Positions 49,601 to 61,500 of a DNA stretch of 64,000 bases are shown one piece after another. The DNA is taken from NCBI GenBank assembly GCA_012932295.1, contig JAAONU010000001.1, positions 23,260,461-23,324,460 of the forward strand, written 5' to 3'. Position 1 is the stretch's first letter; each line of letters opens with the position of its first letter. Both the position numbers and the translations under genes were made by a program. The stretch is from Cyclina sinensis. Its lineage: Eukaryota; Mollusca; Bivalvia; Venerida; Veneridae. The notes under the pieces were generated by a model. The model ran no database searches. It was not told where the DNA came from and saw only the letters and a list, made by a program, of their open reading frames with translations.

Positions 49601-52600
49601 CCCCAGAAAACCCATATCCAAACTTGAGCTACAAATCATCAAAAAACCTTTCTGACAAATTTCCAGGACATTTGGACTGAAAATGTAGCCTCTACAGTGT
49701 TTACAAAGTTTTTCAATATTTGGGCTCTGTGACCTAGTTTTCTACTCCAGATGATCCATATTTGAACTTGAGCTAGAAACCATAGAATTAGGCTTTCTGA
49801 CAAATTTCCAGCTTATTTGGAATTAAAATGTTACCTCTAGAGTGTTTACAAGGTTTTTCCATATTTGGCCTCTGTGACATAGTTTTTGACCCAAGATGGT
49901 CCATACATGTACTCCAATCTGAGCTAGAAATCATCAAAAAAAACCTGTCTGACAAATTTCCAGGATATTTGGACTGAACATGTGATCTCTGGAGTGATAA
50001 AAAGGTTTTTACATATTTGGGCCATGTGACCTAGTTTTTGACACCAGATGACCCATATCCAAATTTGAGCTAGAAATCATTGAAACAACATTCTTGACAA
50101 ATTTCAAGGACATTTGGACTGAAAATGTAACCTCTAGAGCATTAACAAGGTTTTTGTACTTTCAGGCTCTGTGACCTAGTTTTTGACCCCAGATAACCTA
50201 TATTCAAAACTGAGCTAGAAATGATTAAAACAATCTTTCTGACAAATTTTCAGTTATTAAGACTGAAAATGTTACCTCTAGAATGTTAACAAGGTTTTTC
50301 CATATTTGAGCTCTGTGACCTAGTTTTTGACACCAGATGACACATATTCAAAAATGACTTAGAAATCCTCAAGGCAACCTTTCTGACAAATTTCCAGATT
50401 ATTTGGGCTAAAATGTAACATCTAGAGTGTTAACAAGATTTTTTCCATACTTGGTCTCTGTGACCTAGTTTTTGAACCCAGATGGACCCATATTTGAACT
50501 TGTGCTAGAAATCTTAGAAGCAACCTTTCTGACAAATTTCCAGATTATTTGGGCTGAAAATGTAACCTCTAGAGTGTTAACAAGAATGTTCTATTTTTGG
50601 GCTCTGTGACCTAGTTTTTGACCCCAGATGACCCATATTCAAACCTGAGCTAGAAATCATAGAAGCAACTTTTCTGACAAATTTCCAGATTATTTGGACT
50701 GAAAATGTAACCTCTAGAGTGTTAACAAGATTTTTCTATTTTTGGGCTCCATGACCTAGTTTTTGAACCCAGATGACCCATATTCGAACTCGTCTGAGTA
50801 ATTACTGGGACAAACATCCTGACCAAGTTTCGTGACAATTGGAGCAAAAATGTGACCAGTAGAGTGTTAACGAACTAAGTGTGAAAGGACGATGGACGAC
50901 AGACGACGGACATTCATCGATCCTAATAGCTCACTCTAAGCCAGCTCAGGTGAGCTAAAAACTGACAGATGTAAAATGATGGTTCTTTAACACTGCACTT
51001 CCTCTCATTTGTCTTTATAACTGTGTGAAGTTTTATTCAATTTCCTTCAATACTTTTCAAGTTATTTTCCTAACAAGCAATATAAGAGATAATTAAAAAC
51101 TAAGTAATATAAAGTGATGGTTTTTTAGCATTGCACTTCCTCTCACTAGTCTTTATAACTGTGTGAAGATATAATGAGATATTGTTTATACTTTAAAAGT
51201 TAAACTCCAGACAAGCATTATCTAACGTTTGTTATTATCATTATGGGAGATAATTCAAAAATTAAGCAAGGTAAAATTAAGGTTCATTAACACTGCATTA
51301 CCTCTCACTGTTCTCTACTCTGTGTGAAGTTTTTAATAAATTTCCTTAAAAAGTTTTGAAGTTATTCTCCAGACAAACATAAATAAGTACCATAAAGGGA
51401 AATGATTCATAAAGTAAGTAATGTAGAGTTATGGTTCTTTGACACTACACTTCCCCTCACTAGTCTCTATAACTGTGTGTAGTTTCAATGAGATATCATT
51501 GATAGTTTAGAAGTTGTACTCCGGACAAGAATTAATAAACATTTTAAGTATCATTGAGATAATTCAAAAATTAAGCAAGGTAGACATATGGTCATTGAAC
51601 AGTGCACTTTCACTCACTAGTATCTATGACTGTGTGAAATTTTTATCAAATTCCTTCGATACTTTTCAAATAAATATCTGGACAAGCATTATTAAGTATT
51701 ATAAAGGGAGATAATTAAAAAAAAACTAAGTAAATTAGAGTTATGGTTCTTTGACTACTCTTTATACTGTGTGAAGTTTCAATGAGATATCATAGACAGT
51801 TTAGGAGTTACATTCCGGACAAGCATTAACTTAAGGGAGATTATTCAAAAAGTAAACAAGGTAGAATTATGGTTCTTGGACACTGCACTCCCTCTCACTG
51901 GTTTCTATCAATGTGTTAAGTTTCAATCAAATTCTTTCAATACCTTTCTAGTTATTCTCAGGACAAGAGTCTGACGGATGGACGGACGGACAAGGCAGCA
52001 ATTACTTCAGGGAGCATAAAAATAAGAGGGCCATCATGTTCCTGGATTGCTCATCTGAGTACTTTAGCTTTGGGTCTGCTGTTGAGCAAACAAACCTAAC
52101 AGTTTCTAAAATGAAGATTTCCAAAGATCTTATATTTTACACAAACAGGACCCTCAGAATGGGGCCAATTTTGACCCCAGGAACATAATTTGAACAAACT
52201 TGGTACTCAGCAAATAAAAAACAAAATATCTTACCTCTAGGGCATACAGTTTCAGACAAGAAGATTTTGAAAGTTTTTTCTAAACAAACTCAATATAAAC
52301 AAGCAAATTCATTGAATTGATATCCCCCGCCGAATAATACAAATCACTTGACAGACCAGTTCTAAGATATGGTCCGGACAGAAATTTTCTATGAGACAAT
52401 TGTCTACTTGAAAATAACAAAGGACTCTACAACACACTGGTTGATTTTAATGGCATTTCACGTGCATCATGCACTCATCCACATAAACATTCACCACAAA
52501 TTTTATTAAAATGTAACCAACTGGATCTAAGATATCGATCTGGACAGAAATTATTCTTTAAAATATTACTATTTTAAGTAACAAAGGGCCGTAGCTCTAT

Positions 52601-55219
52601 AATGCACAGCTGGATGCTGATGGCATTTCACATGCATCATGCCCTCATCCATATACATGTACACATTTGTGCCAAGCTTTATTAAAATCTCACCAGCCAT
52701 TTCTAAGATATTGATCCTGATGGAAATTTTCCTTTTAAAAAACCCTTTTTTTTAAGTAACAAAGGGCTCTAAGTCAATAGTGCACTAAGGGATTTGGATG
52801 GCATTTGACATGCAGCATTTTCTTACTAATATAAACATTAATGCTGAGATTCATTATAAACTAACCCACCAGTTCTAAGATCTGGATGGAAGGACAGACG
52901 GAGTAACGGAAGACAACACCATTTCAATATCCCCCTCCAGATTTCATCCATGGGGGAGACAAAACTTATTCTATGTAAAACATGTGACCCCTAATGAAGG
53001 GCCAACAGTGTATCTACAGGCATTACCGATTTTAAAAAATCTTGGTTGATTTCCATTATAAAATGCTAAATATTAAAGTTTGAACTCTGTTTTCAGACAA
53101 GATTTTCAAATTTTCCATTTTTGTATCAATTATCACACAATGCATTGGACCTACTTTCTTCTGGAGTCTGGAGGTTTTCATTTATCGGAAGAAATGAAAG
53201 AATAAGTAATTGCAGGCCTTAGTATTTGCCAAGGTAGTTTAGATAAATAATAATTCATTATCATTTGGCATGTGACAAAAAAAACATTTATCTTAATTAC
53301 TGCACATAATTATATTGTGTTTTAAAATGCATGTATTTTTTATTAAAAACAAAACAAAACAAGAACAACAGAGTTACTTCTAATAACTTGTCCTCTGTAA
53401 ACTGAATAATGTGTTACTATAAGTTATTTTTTTACAATTTCCTTTCTGCCATTTCAGTAAAGATTCAAACATTTTGGAAACAAGAAATAAAGTCTTGAAT
53501 TCAGCCTTTTTGGACCTAAATTTATAACAGTCATATCTCCTTGTGATTTAAATACTGTAAAATCTTATAAAAAAAAGCCTACAGAATTGCTTTGCATGTT
53601 GAATTATATTGAGAAATAGCATTCATTCCATCGTAATTGTCCTAGAAAATTTCAATTCTACCAGATTTGTATGCAATCAAAGGGAATCAAAAATATTTGT
53701 TTAAGCATGGAGTCACCGTACCTGTGCTCAACCAGTTTTTAATGAAATCAAATAAAAACACTTTCTAAAGAAAAAGATTGCAAGAAAAATCTTTTTTGTT
53801 ACAAATTTTGACCTTTTAAACTCACTATAAACACAAGCGTTTTAGTAACACAGATGAAGATACAATTTACCATGGAGTTAGACACAAGGTATAAAGCCAC
53901 TATTTTTTTCAGGCAACTTATCCAGTGCCCCGACCAGGTGGTTTTCACTCTGTCAGAATTTTTATTTTCAACAAACAGATATGATTTTTCATGTATAAGC
54001 ATTCAATTAAATTTTTTTTGGAAATATTTGGGATTTAGTGCATATAGAATAATAGATGAAAAAAAATCACATACACATTAGTAGTGTTTACCCTTATGTT
54101 TGTGCTTATTCTGTCATATTTGTTACCATGTTCACAGTGATGGGTTGTATACAAAGCCGGATTTTCGTTAAAATTTTGGAGTTTTGTTAAGGAAATTAAT
54201 TGAAAACAAAGAAGTAAAGATTGTAAAAAAATAACTTATAGTAACACATTATTCAGTTTACAGAGGAGAGTTATTAGAAGTAACTCTGTTGTTCTTGTTT
54301 TGTTTTGTTTTTAATAAAAAATACACGCATTTTAAAACACAATATAATTATGTGCAGTAATTAAGATAAATGTTTTTTTTTGTCACATGCCAAATGATAA
54401 TGAATTATTATTTATCTAAACTACCTTGGCAAATACTAAGGCCTGCAATTACTTATGCTTTCATTTCTTCCGATAAATGAAAACCTAGTTAGATAGATGT
54501 TCATGTAAATAATAATTGTCAAAAGTAAGTTAGTTACACTGGCACTTGACATATTAATCATATTAAAATTATTACAAGGTTTAGTTCAAGTTTACCCTGA
54601 TTTAATGATATTTCAGTAGTTTCAATATTTTTTGCATCCACTTTCGTTTCAGCAAGTTAATGTTTGTTTTGACAGCTATCGTCTGCAAAACAAACAAGCT
54701 TCTGTCAAACATAGACTACTAATGCATTACTTAGAGGTTAAAGATCAGGTACAGATAACACAAACAAACTTTGATGTTTTTTTCACTTAAATGCATAAGT
54801 CAAACACAAATAGAAGTATTGATCCAGCACTGGGTTGGTCGAGAACAGGTACGGTGACTCTGAAGGATTATTAAAACACTTTACTGCATGTCTACTAAAC
54901 TTCGGAGTTCATTAACTGTTTTTTGTAATATGACAAGACTGAAATAGCTGAGACTGAAAAACAGTTAACTTTAAAACGCAAAGGTATGTTGCAAACAGTA
55001 CATCAGTCATTTTTTGCATCGCGAAAACACATGATGCTAATATATACAGGTTAAAAGCTCACCAATAAAACCTTACTGTTACTATCAGAATCTACAGATG
55101 TGTTAATAAATACCATCACTGTGCGTTTCAGGTTTACCAAGAACCCTGTTCATTCTTCTTTGTGAGCCTTCTAAAATTCTTTGCCGTCTTGCTTCACGAA
55201 TTGCCTCCATGTCAGCCAT
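46676..55219 (-). CDS. CAMLG: CAMLG/GET2-like receptor subunit for tail-anchored proteins
   Basis: With GET1/WRB this ER membrane protein receives tail-anchored proteins from GET3/TRC40. Minus-strand coding exons are 55219-55138, 47876-47527, 47140-47075 and 46849-46676, all with AG/GT borders and matching phases; about 223 residues. The N-terminus, MADMEAIREARRQRILEG with SQRRMNRVLG, fits the family's short basic Arg-rich motif that binds GET3. A polar 90-residue linker follows. Then come three hydrophobic stretches: FLRIVLCVMVAYL, SVVLPFACLEATFFMF and, after LIGMLMLCGIKPAIL, FALFFFAFMMANTF at the C-terminus. This pattern, and the GI(P/K)-type turn before the last helix, fits CAMLG, though length is below the human protein (296). 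Intron 1 (7.3 kb) holds nested repeats. ATG at 55219 is chosen for its position before the basic motif. Confidence 0.8.
48180..48540 (-). repeat. Tandem units of about 130 bp beside B2
   Basis: CAATAACTCAAAAATTAATA, AGTTATGGTTTTTGCAC-type phrases and GATATGCCCCGGACAAAAA recur two to three times. Probably part of the same B-type repeat pool. Confidence 0.5.
48545..52019 (-). mobile_element. Family B element, copy B2 (reverse), split by A5
   Basis: The right end GGGAGCATAAAAA (52007-52019) with GGACGGACGGACAAGGCAG is the reverse of the B1 start. The core (about 50960-51960) has about 145 bp units with ATGGTTCTTTGACACTGCAC, TCTCACTAGTCTTTATAACT and AAGGGAGATAATT. It is interrupted by A5 at 48799-50957. 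The module at 48545-48760 is the inverted match of 40683-40895. Confidence 0.55.
48799..50957 (-). mobile_element. Family A element, copy A5, inserted in B2
   Basis: The ends are AACAAGAGGGTCATGATGGC and CAGCTCAGGTGAGCTA. The core differs from A2-A4: about 13 units of about 148 bp around GACCTAGTTTTTGACCCCAG, TGAGCTAGAAATCATC and TGACAAATTTCCAG. So the A ends are kept while the core sequence is different. There is no coding. Confidence 0.7.
52021..53110 (-). mobile_element. Family A element remnant A6, split by element G
   Basis: It starts AATAAGAGGGCCATCATG directly against the B2 end, has GGGGCCAATTTTGACCCCAG, and is interrupted at 52298. After 52965 it resumes with AAAACATGTGACCCC and TTCAGACAAGATTTTCAAA. 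The terminal hairpin end is not found. Confidence 0.5.
52298..52965 (-). mobile_element. Family G hairpin-ended element inside A6
   Basis: Read on the minus strand it starts with a hairpin (CCCCC near 52956 pairing with GGGGG near 52935), has tandem units of about 165 bp (AGTTCTAAGATATGGTCCGG, GGCATTTCACATGCATCATG) and ends with hairpin CAATTCAATGAATTTG followed by CTTGTT. It has the same plan as families A and D but a different sequence. Confidence 0.6.
53172..54486. mobile_element. Foldback element with about 270 bp near-identical inverted repeats
   Basis: The left arm, 53172-53443 (starting AGGTTTTCATTTATCGG), and the right arm, 54215-54486, are reverse complements with only a few differences and include AGAACAACAGAGTTACTTCT. 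The interior of about 770 bp has no coding. It lies in CAMLG intron 1. The high arm identity points to a recent origin or gene conversion. No clear target duplication was found. Confidence 0.75.
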
Positions 55220-55502
55220 TTTTCCGGGTTTGACAAGACATAGATTCGAATTTTTTTTTCACATATTTTATAAAATACTTTTTAACATTATAGATTAAGG
55301 TGTTACAAGTCAATTTCTCTTTTTTTCTTAAAATTTGTTTAGGGGCTTACCTGAATTCGAAACTACTCTGATGAAGCTAGCATTGGCGTTGGAGGGCCTT
55401 TCACCTCAATCGTTTTTGTTTAGAATATCAACGAGTGTTACGACTAGTTTAAATTGAGAATGACGTTCGCAAAACCTTTGACAGGGGCAGAACTTATGCA
55501 AA
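55220..55502. promoter_or_regulatory. Putative bidirectional promoter between CAMLG and Fringe
   Basis: The two start codons are 283 bases apart and point away from each other. The interval contains an AT-rich stretch (55250-55330), a TGACGTTCGC near 55461 that resembles half of a CRE site, and CCTTTGAC near 55476. No TATA position can be assigned. Confidence 0.55.
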
Positions 55503-58500
55503 ATGCGTAGACAGTTTGCAAAGTCTATTTCTTTATGTTTGATCTGCGTGGCATCTCTTGTGATAATTCTTACTAACAACACGAAAAGTCTTTATGGAAA
55601 TAATGAATCTGAATCTGACTATGAAAGGCAGAGAGATCATAAAAAGATTCCACGAAAGATTGAAGTCGACATGAACACTGTTGTTCCTGTTGTAGAACTA
55701 CTTGTTCGTCCTCAAAGGACTGCTAAAGGAATAGAAACTTTATCAGAACATGTAGCAAGTTACCCAAAACCTGCAAGAACTACAATTGACGACATTTTTA
55801 TCAGCGTGAAGACGACAATTAAGAATCATAAGCTTCGAATGCAGTTGTTGCTAGATACATGGATTAATAATGCCAGAAAACAGGTAATTTTTACAACACT
55901 CTGTGACTGGTCTGAATCTTGAGTACGTTGAAATTATTCAACAAACAGTTTGCTGGTCAGAATTCCGGACACTTTAGACCATGGCCATTTTGGACCGGAC
56001 ATTACGGACCAGATTTGGGGACACTTCGGACCATGTTCAAATATATATTTCTTCGTGTATAAAAATGAATAAAACTTTATTGTTATTGTATAAAAGGTTA
56101 ATAGGAAATATCCTAGCTGAGATTTTTTTTATTATACAGTACGCACCACGAGGAACTCACATTTTCCGCTTTTTTTGCGCGGACGCAGGAAAAGAAATAT
56201 CCGCCCCAACAACGAGGAAAAAGACGGACGTCCTGGATGTCTCGACACGACAAAATATCTCGGCGATATTTGACGACCAACGCGAAATTAATTAGGGTCA
56301 TAACTCACCTGGATAAGCTGAATGAAACAACTGTTACGAAACTGTGCATTTTACATTTTCCAGTAATGTGACCTTGGTAAAATTAAAACCAAATTTCAAT
56401 TACATCTGCTGTGTAGGTTTATTGTGTTCTTCCATCATTGAAATTTTGAGAATGCTTGTTATTACATAGCGATCAATAATTTTTGCCAAGCACCTAGACG
56501 ATACAGATGTAGCAGTAGGGTTTATATGTTGTTTGTTTTCTTTAAGTAGGAAAACAGTTTTAACACGTCGCAATCGGAAACCAGTCAGTTTATTTTCTGA
56601 AAATACGGTCAGCTGTTTCAAGAAGCAATTGCTTTGAATTGTCGTTCTTTGCGTTACAAATAGGAGCATTCGTAAACAAATGCATCAGAATGAGAGTTTT
56701 ATACATTTATTTGATATTTCTAAAGCGTTAAATTTGCCAAAATGCATGTAATCGGGAACAGTGAGAGCCTCGGTATCAATAATTATACCTGTGAAAATGT
56801 TTGCGGAACCATTTAGCAGACGTCCGCCGCGATATTTGGTGACCATGTCCGCGGCGGGGATCCTCGAAATGCGGCGGATTTGGTCGCATTTTACGGAATA
56901 GGTAGTCCGCAACAACCTCGAGGAAAACGAGAGTTCCTCCTGGCCCATACTGTACCACAGAAAATTCCAAAGAATACGGGAAGACTGTGATATAGAGAAA
57001 AAATTTATTGCCTTCTTATTTTACTTGGTAGTGGGTTTTTAATTTTGACATTCTTCTTGATAAACAAACATATTGATCACATTTTTCGGCCCATTTAACA
57101 ACAGAACAATTAACAGAATTTATAGATTTGAATAGTAACCAGTTATCTAGGAATCTGACAAGTTTCCGTTAACCGATAAGAAATTTCACAACTTTTCACA
57201 GTTATGTTCTGTGGAATGGAGAACAAGTGTCCAGCCAATCATTCCAGTATCATCTTTTGTGAGCGACTTTGCATAATATAAATTTCCCATTAAGTGAATA
57301 AAACTAAATAAAACATACCTGGATCAACATGATCAAAAAAGTAATCATTTTGTGTTTAAAAATGTCATAAAATCATACTGAAGTACTGAAAATTATTCAT
57401 TTTCTGGTGATTAAACCTAATCAAGTTGTAGAAACTTGTATATTGAAAAATCAGTGTGGGATGTCCACTGCTTGGTCTCAGCAGTTTTCAGTTGGACATG
57501 TAGAAATGTAACAGACTTTGCCTGAAACTTCAGCTCTCCAATATCTGTTTTATATTCATTGAAAATTTTCATGTAAACAACAGTTATAACACAAATAGAG
57601 AATAAAACTTTTCAAAGTTGAAAACTAACATGCATTGATTAAAAAATCCTTCATCTTTTCAGTACTTTGAAATTCACACACTATTTTTTTTTTAATCTCA
57701 GATTCCTCATACTCTTAAACTGTTAGGTAGAGTAGTTTAACTCCTATGCTTTTCATACCGTGATTTGAAAAAAAAAACAGTAAAATATACAACACGATTT
57801 CTTCATCTGGTTTGGCTAAGTGATTACCAGTCATTAAAATGAAATTGTCAGCTGTATTAACAACAGTCTAATTTTTAAAAAGTTTGACTCTTTAGCTGTT
57901 AAAATAATACAACAAAGACACATTTTCTATCATCTTGAAACAAGGTACCATATAGAGTACCATATTCAGCCTTATTTGAAGTAATCTTAGGACATACGGT
58001 GATACCTTAGATAATTTGATAGAAGCAAAATCTCCACTTGTGTCAAATATTCATAAGACAAATATACCTTCTGTCACTTATTTTATACATGTAGGATTTT
58101 TCATTAATTTTGTACAAAATTTTATAAAACTGCTCTGGATTGATTGAAAAAAGTACCTCTTTTTTTTCAAAGCATTCAAAATTACCCATTTTCTATGTAC
58201 ATGTACATTGTACCTTTCAAGTAGTAGAAGATGTGCAGTGTGCTACAAAACCTCCTAACTTTTTCATCTTTATATAATTTTGTTTTTCTCTAATGCTTTC
58301 ATCAGTCTTATTTTTTTAGCAGACCATGGTATCAGTAAAGCCCATGTTTCTAGCAATAATGACTTGTACAATGTTTCTTTTGATATTTTGCTATGTGTAA
58401 ATACACTAATTATTTAATTAGTATCAGTTTCCATTCACTGTGCATAGGCAAGTGTGTACATTGTGATTTCTGACAAATTTTGACAGTGCAGTCAACCAAA

Positions 58501-61500
58501 AATAACCATCCTAGCATTGTACAAGCCCTGTTAAAGCTACATGTTGACACAGACAAGGAAGGTGCTTTAATAAAGGTCATGGTTACTGTTTTCTGTTTAA
58601 TTTTTCAATGTTTTTCATTTCAGACCTATATATTTACTGAGACAGATGATCCAGATTTGCTAAATAAGGCTGAACGTAAGTATTTTATGTAATGGATTAT
58701 AATTTGATTTTACAAAAATAAGTATAATTATGATAAAGATTTCTTAAACTTTATAGTAGACACAATTATTTGGCAAGTGAAGCCTTTGATAAAATGTACA
58801 TTGTTTGAAATTGAAATATAGTGACCATCTGAATATCATTTTGTTGAACGTGACTTTATACTGTGTGCATTAACAGTATAATTTTTCCATTTTTAAACGT
58901 AAACATTTCTTTTTTTTCCTGTTATTTTGTGAAACAAAGAAATCATAATTATGCTCATCAGGCTTAAATTCATTTTGTTTAGCCTTTATTTCTGTTTCAG
59001 TATAATTCTAATTATCTACATGTAGAAAAAAAGTCTTTATTTCCTGAAGCTGTAGAAATAGCAAATGTCTAACTCTTTATTTTGCTCAGCCTTTGAAAGA
59101 TAAAAGAAGGGTTTTGTAATTTATGCTTGTATGCTCTGTTTTAAGTGTTCAGCCTTGAGACATAACTTCATCTTTTTAGAAAATTTATTTAACTTTAAAT
59201 GGGCCTTTCTGCATCACACTGTTTATATGTGCATATATCATTACTAATTGTCTAGTTATGTAAATTATGTAGAAAATTTAAGGTCTAGAAACAAAAATTA
59301 TATAATTCATTTGTTTGTAATGAAGCATGAGAAACAAAGTTGTTTATTGTAGAAATATATTTAGGTAAGAAGGCTAGCTGTGTTATTTACCATATTTCAT
59401 AGGGCAAAAACTTCATAAACTAGATTGATTATTTAAGCATTTACTTAGCAAAGATTACAGCATTGTTTCTCATCAAGAAATGTTCATATTGAAAACACTT
59501 CAGACTTTTACAGGATTATACTTAAGAATTTAAGCTTCTCTTGTGAAATTATAATATCAAGATTTTGTTTTCCCTTAAATTAACCACTTCTGGCCCTCCT
59601 ACATGTACATGTACACACCAGAAGAGACCGTACTGATGAGAATTAATGTCTTAGAGATGGTGCATGCATTTATGTAAAAATTCATCCTAAAATCTTTAGA
59701 CCAGGTCATAGTTGGCAAGGATAGAAACTCCTTGAGCTAAGTGTTAACTAACATTTGAAGAATTTGTGCTGCTTCAAACTTTAATCCCAAGATTGTGTAT
59801 TTATTGATGTAATTTCATAACACTGCTTTTTTACTTTAATTTTGATTTATGTTTCAGCTGGTCATGTTATCAACACAAACTGTTCTGTAGGTCATGACAG
59901 GTGTGTATTCTATAAATTCTTTCACCAGTAATGGCTGCTTTTAAATAAGTATCAAGTTTTTCAGTTTCGTAGTGATTGAAGACTGAAACTGACTTATCAG
60001 TTTAGCTACTTGTGGAATTACAGATTACAGAATTTTAAAGGCTTACTGAAGCCATGCCTGATTCTGATCCATAATTGTCTTATGATGATTAACAAGTTAC
60101 TGAGTGACACTTTTCACTGTGATACTCTTTTGGCATAATTTGAACCTACAAAACATTATGAAAAGCATTTTTAGTCAAGAATAATGCAAGTACACTAGTA
60201 CAGTATATTTAACTGTATTAAAATCCCCCTCCCCCGCCCCCCATCTGTTGGTAAACTATGATTTTGATCTTTTGCAGGAAATCACTAGTGTGTAAGATGG
60301 CACAAGAGTTTGACTGGTTCATCAACATGAAGAAGCGATGGTTTTGTCATGTTGATGACGACACATATTTAAATGTACAGAGACTGGTTACGTTTCTACA
60401 GCAGTACAACCATACTGATGACTGGTACCTAGGCAGACCCAGTCTAGATCATCCAATTGAGGTCATGGATAGGACACACCCAGGGGTAAGATTTCTTCAA
60501 AAGCGTAACTCCTGTAACTTATTTAAGAAATGTTACTTTGATCTTTGAAATTTTTTTTATATATTCATTTCAGATAAAACATATGAAATCAAAATTTTGT
60601 ATGTATATGATTTTAACCTTGACATTGTGTAGCAATAAACATAGTACTAAATGGAAAATTTCCATTTGTGCTTATAACCTGGTGTATTGATTTTGATATA
60701 TAACAACAATTTAGCAACATTTAAGTTTTTAGTTATCATAATATTTTGAAAAGAAAAAAAGATAAATGAGCATTATTTGTTACACATAGCCATATCAAAG
60801 CTCATTATCTAAACTTCAGTTATATGAGTATATATATTTTGAATGTTTGCAGTAATTAATAGCTTTTCTTTTTGAAGTAATGCATTGTGCAAAAAAGGAG
60901 ATGTAAAGGTATATAGTACAAAATGTCATATTTTATGTGTAGGCATTTTCTTTTTGCTTTGGTTTTATTTTGGCATTCTAAGAACATGAGGAAAATGCTG
61001 CTGTAATACTTAACAATGTGATTAAAAAAAACTTGGTCCAGAAGGGTAAGAATTTTTGCATCTTTCAGAATAAACAATGTGCATACATGGTCAATTTATA
61101 TAATAATTTTCTAAATGAATTGTTTAGAAACCTGCTTACATGTACATGAAAATGAACATTGGTAATACACAAGTACAGTCTAAATAACAGTTTATTACAA
61201 AACCATTTTTTAACAAAATAATAATTAGAAAAACCATTGTCCAGCTAAATAATTACATTTTACAATGAAAGAATAATTCAAAACAACAAAACTTGATTTT
61301 ACAAACAAAATGATCAAACTTGACATCGACTGGAAGTCTCGTGTTTTGACGTAAGATATAAAATTTGGTTTCCTCATGTTCTGTATTTGCCACCACATCT
61401 TTTGTTCCAGTTTTACATAATTGGTTTCAATTTTATTTTTATCTATATATTGTGTACTTAAGAAAGAACACATGCTTTATTTTATTTTGCAAGTTCACTT

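Noticed and set aside
55340..55502. Non-coding 5' exon of CAMLG with a donor at about 55350 on the minus strand
   Set aside because: GAATTCAG/gtaagc is a good donor, but no convincing acceptor with a pyrimidine tract lies between it and ATG 55219.
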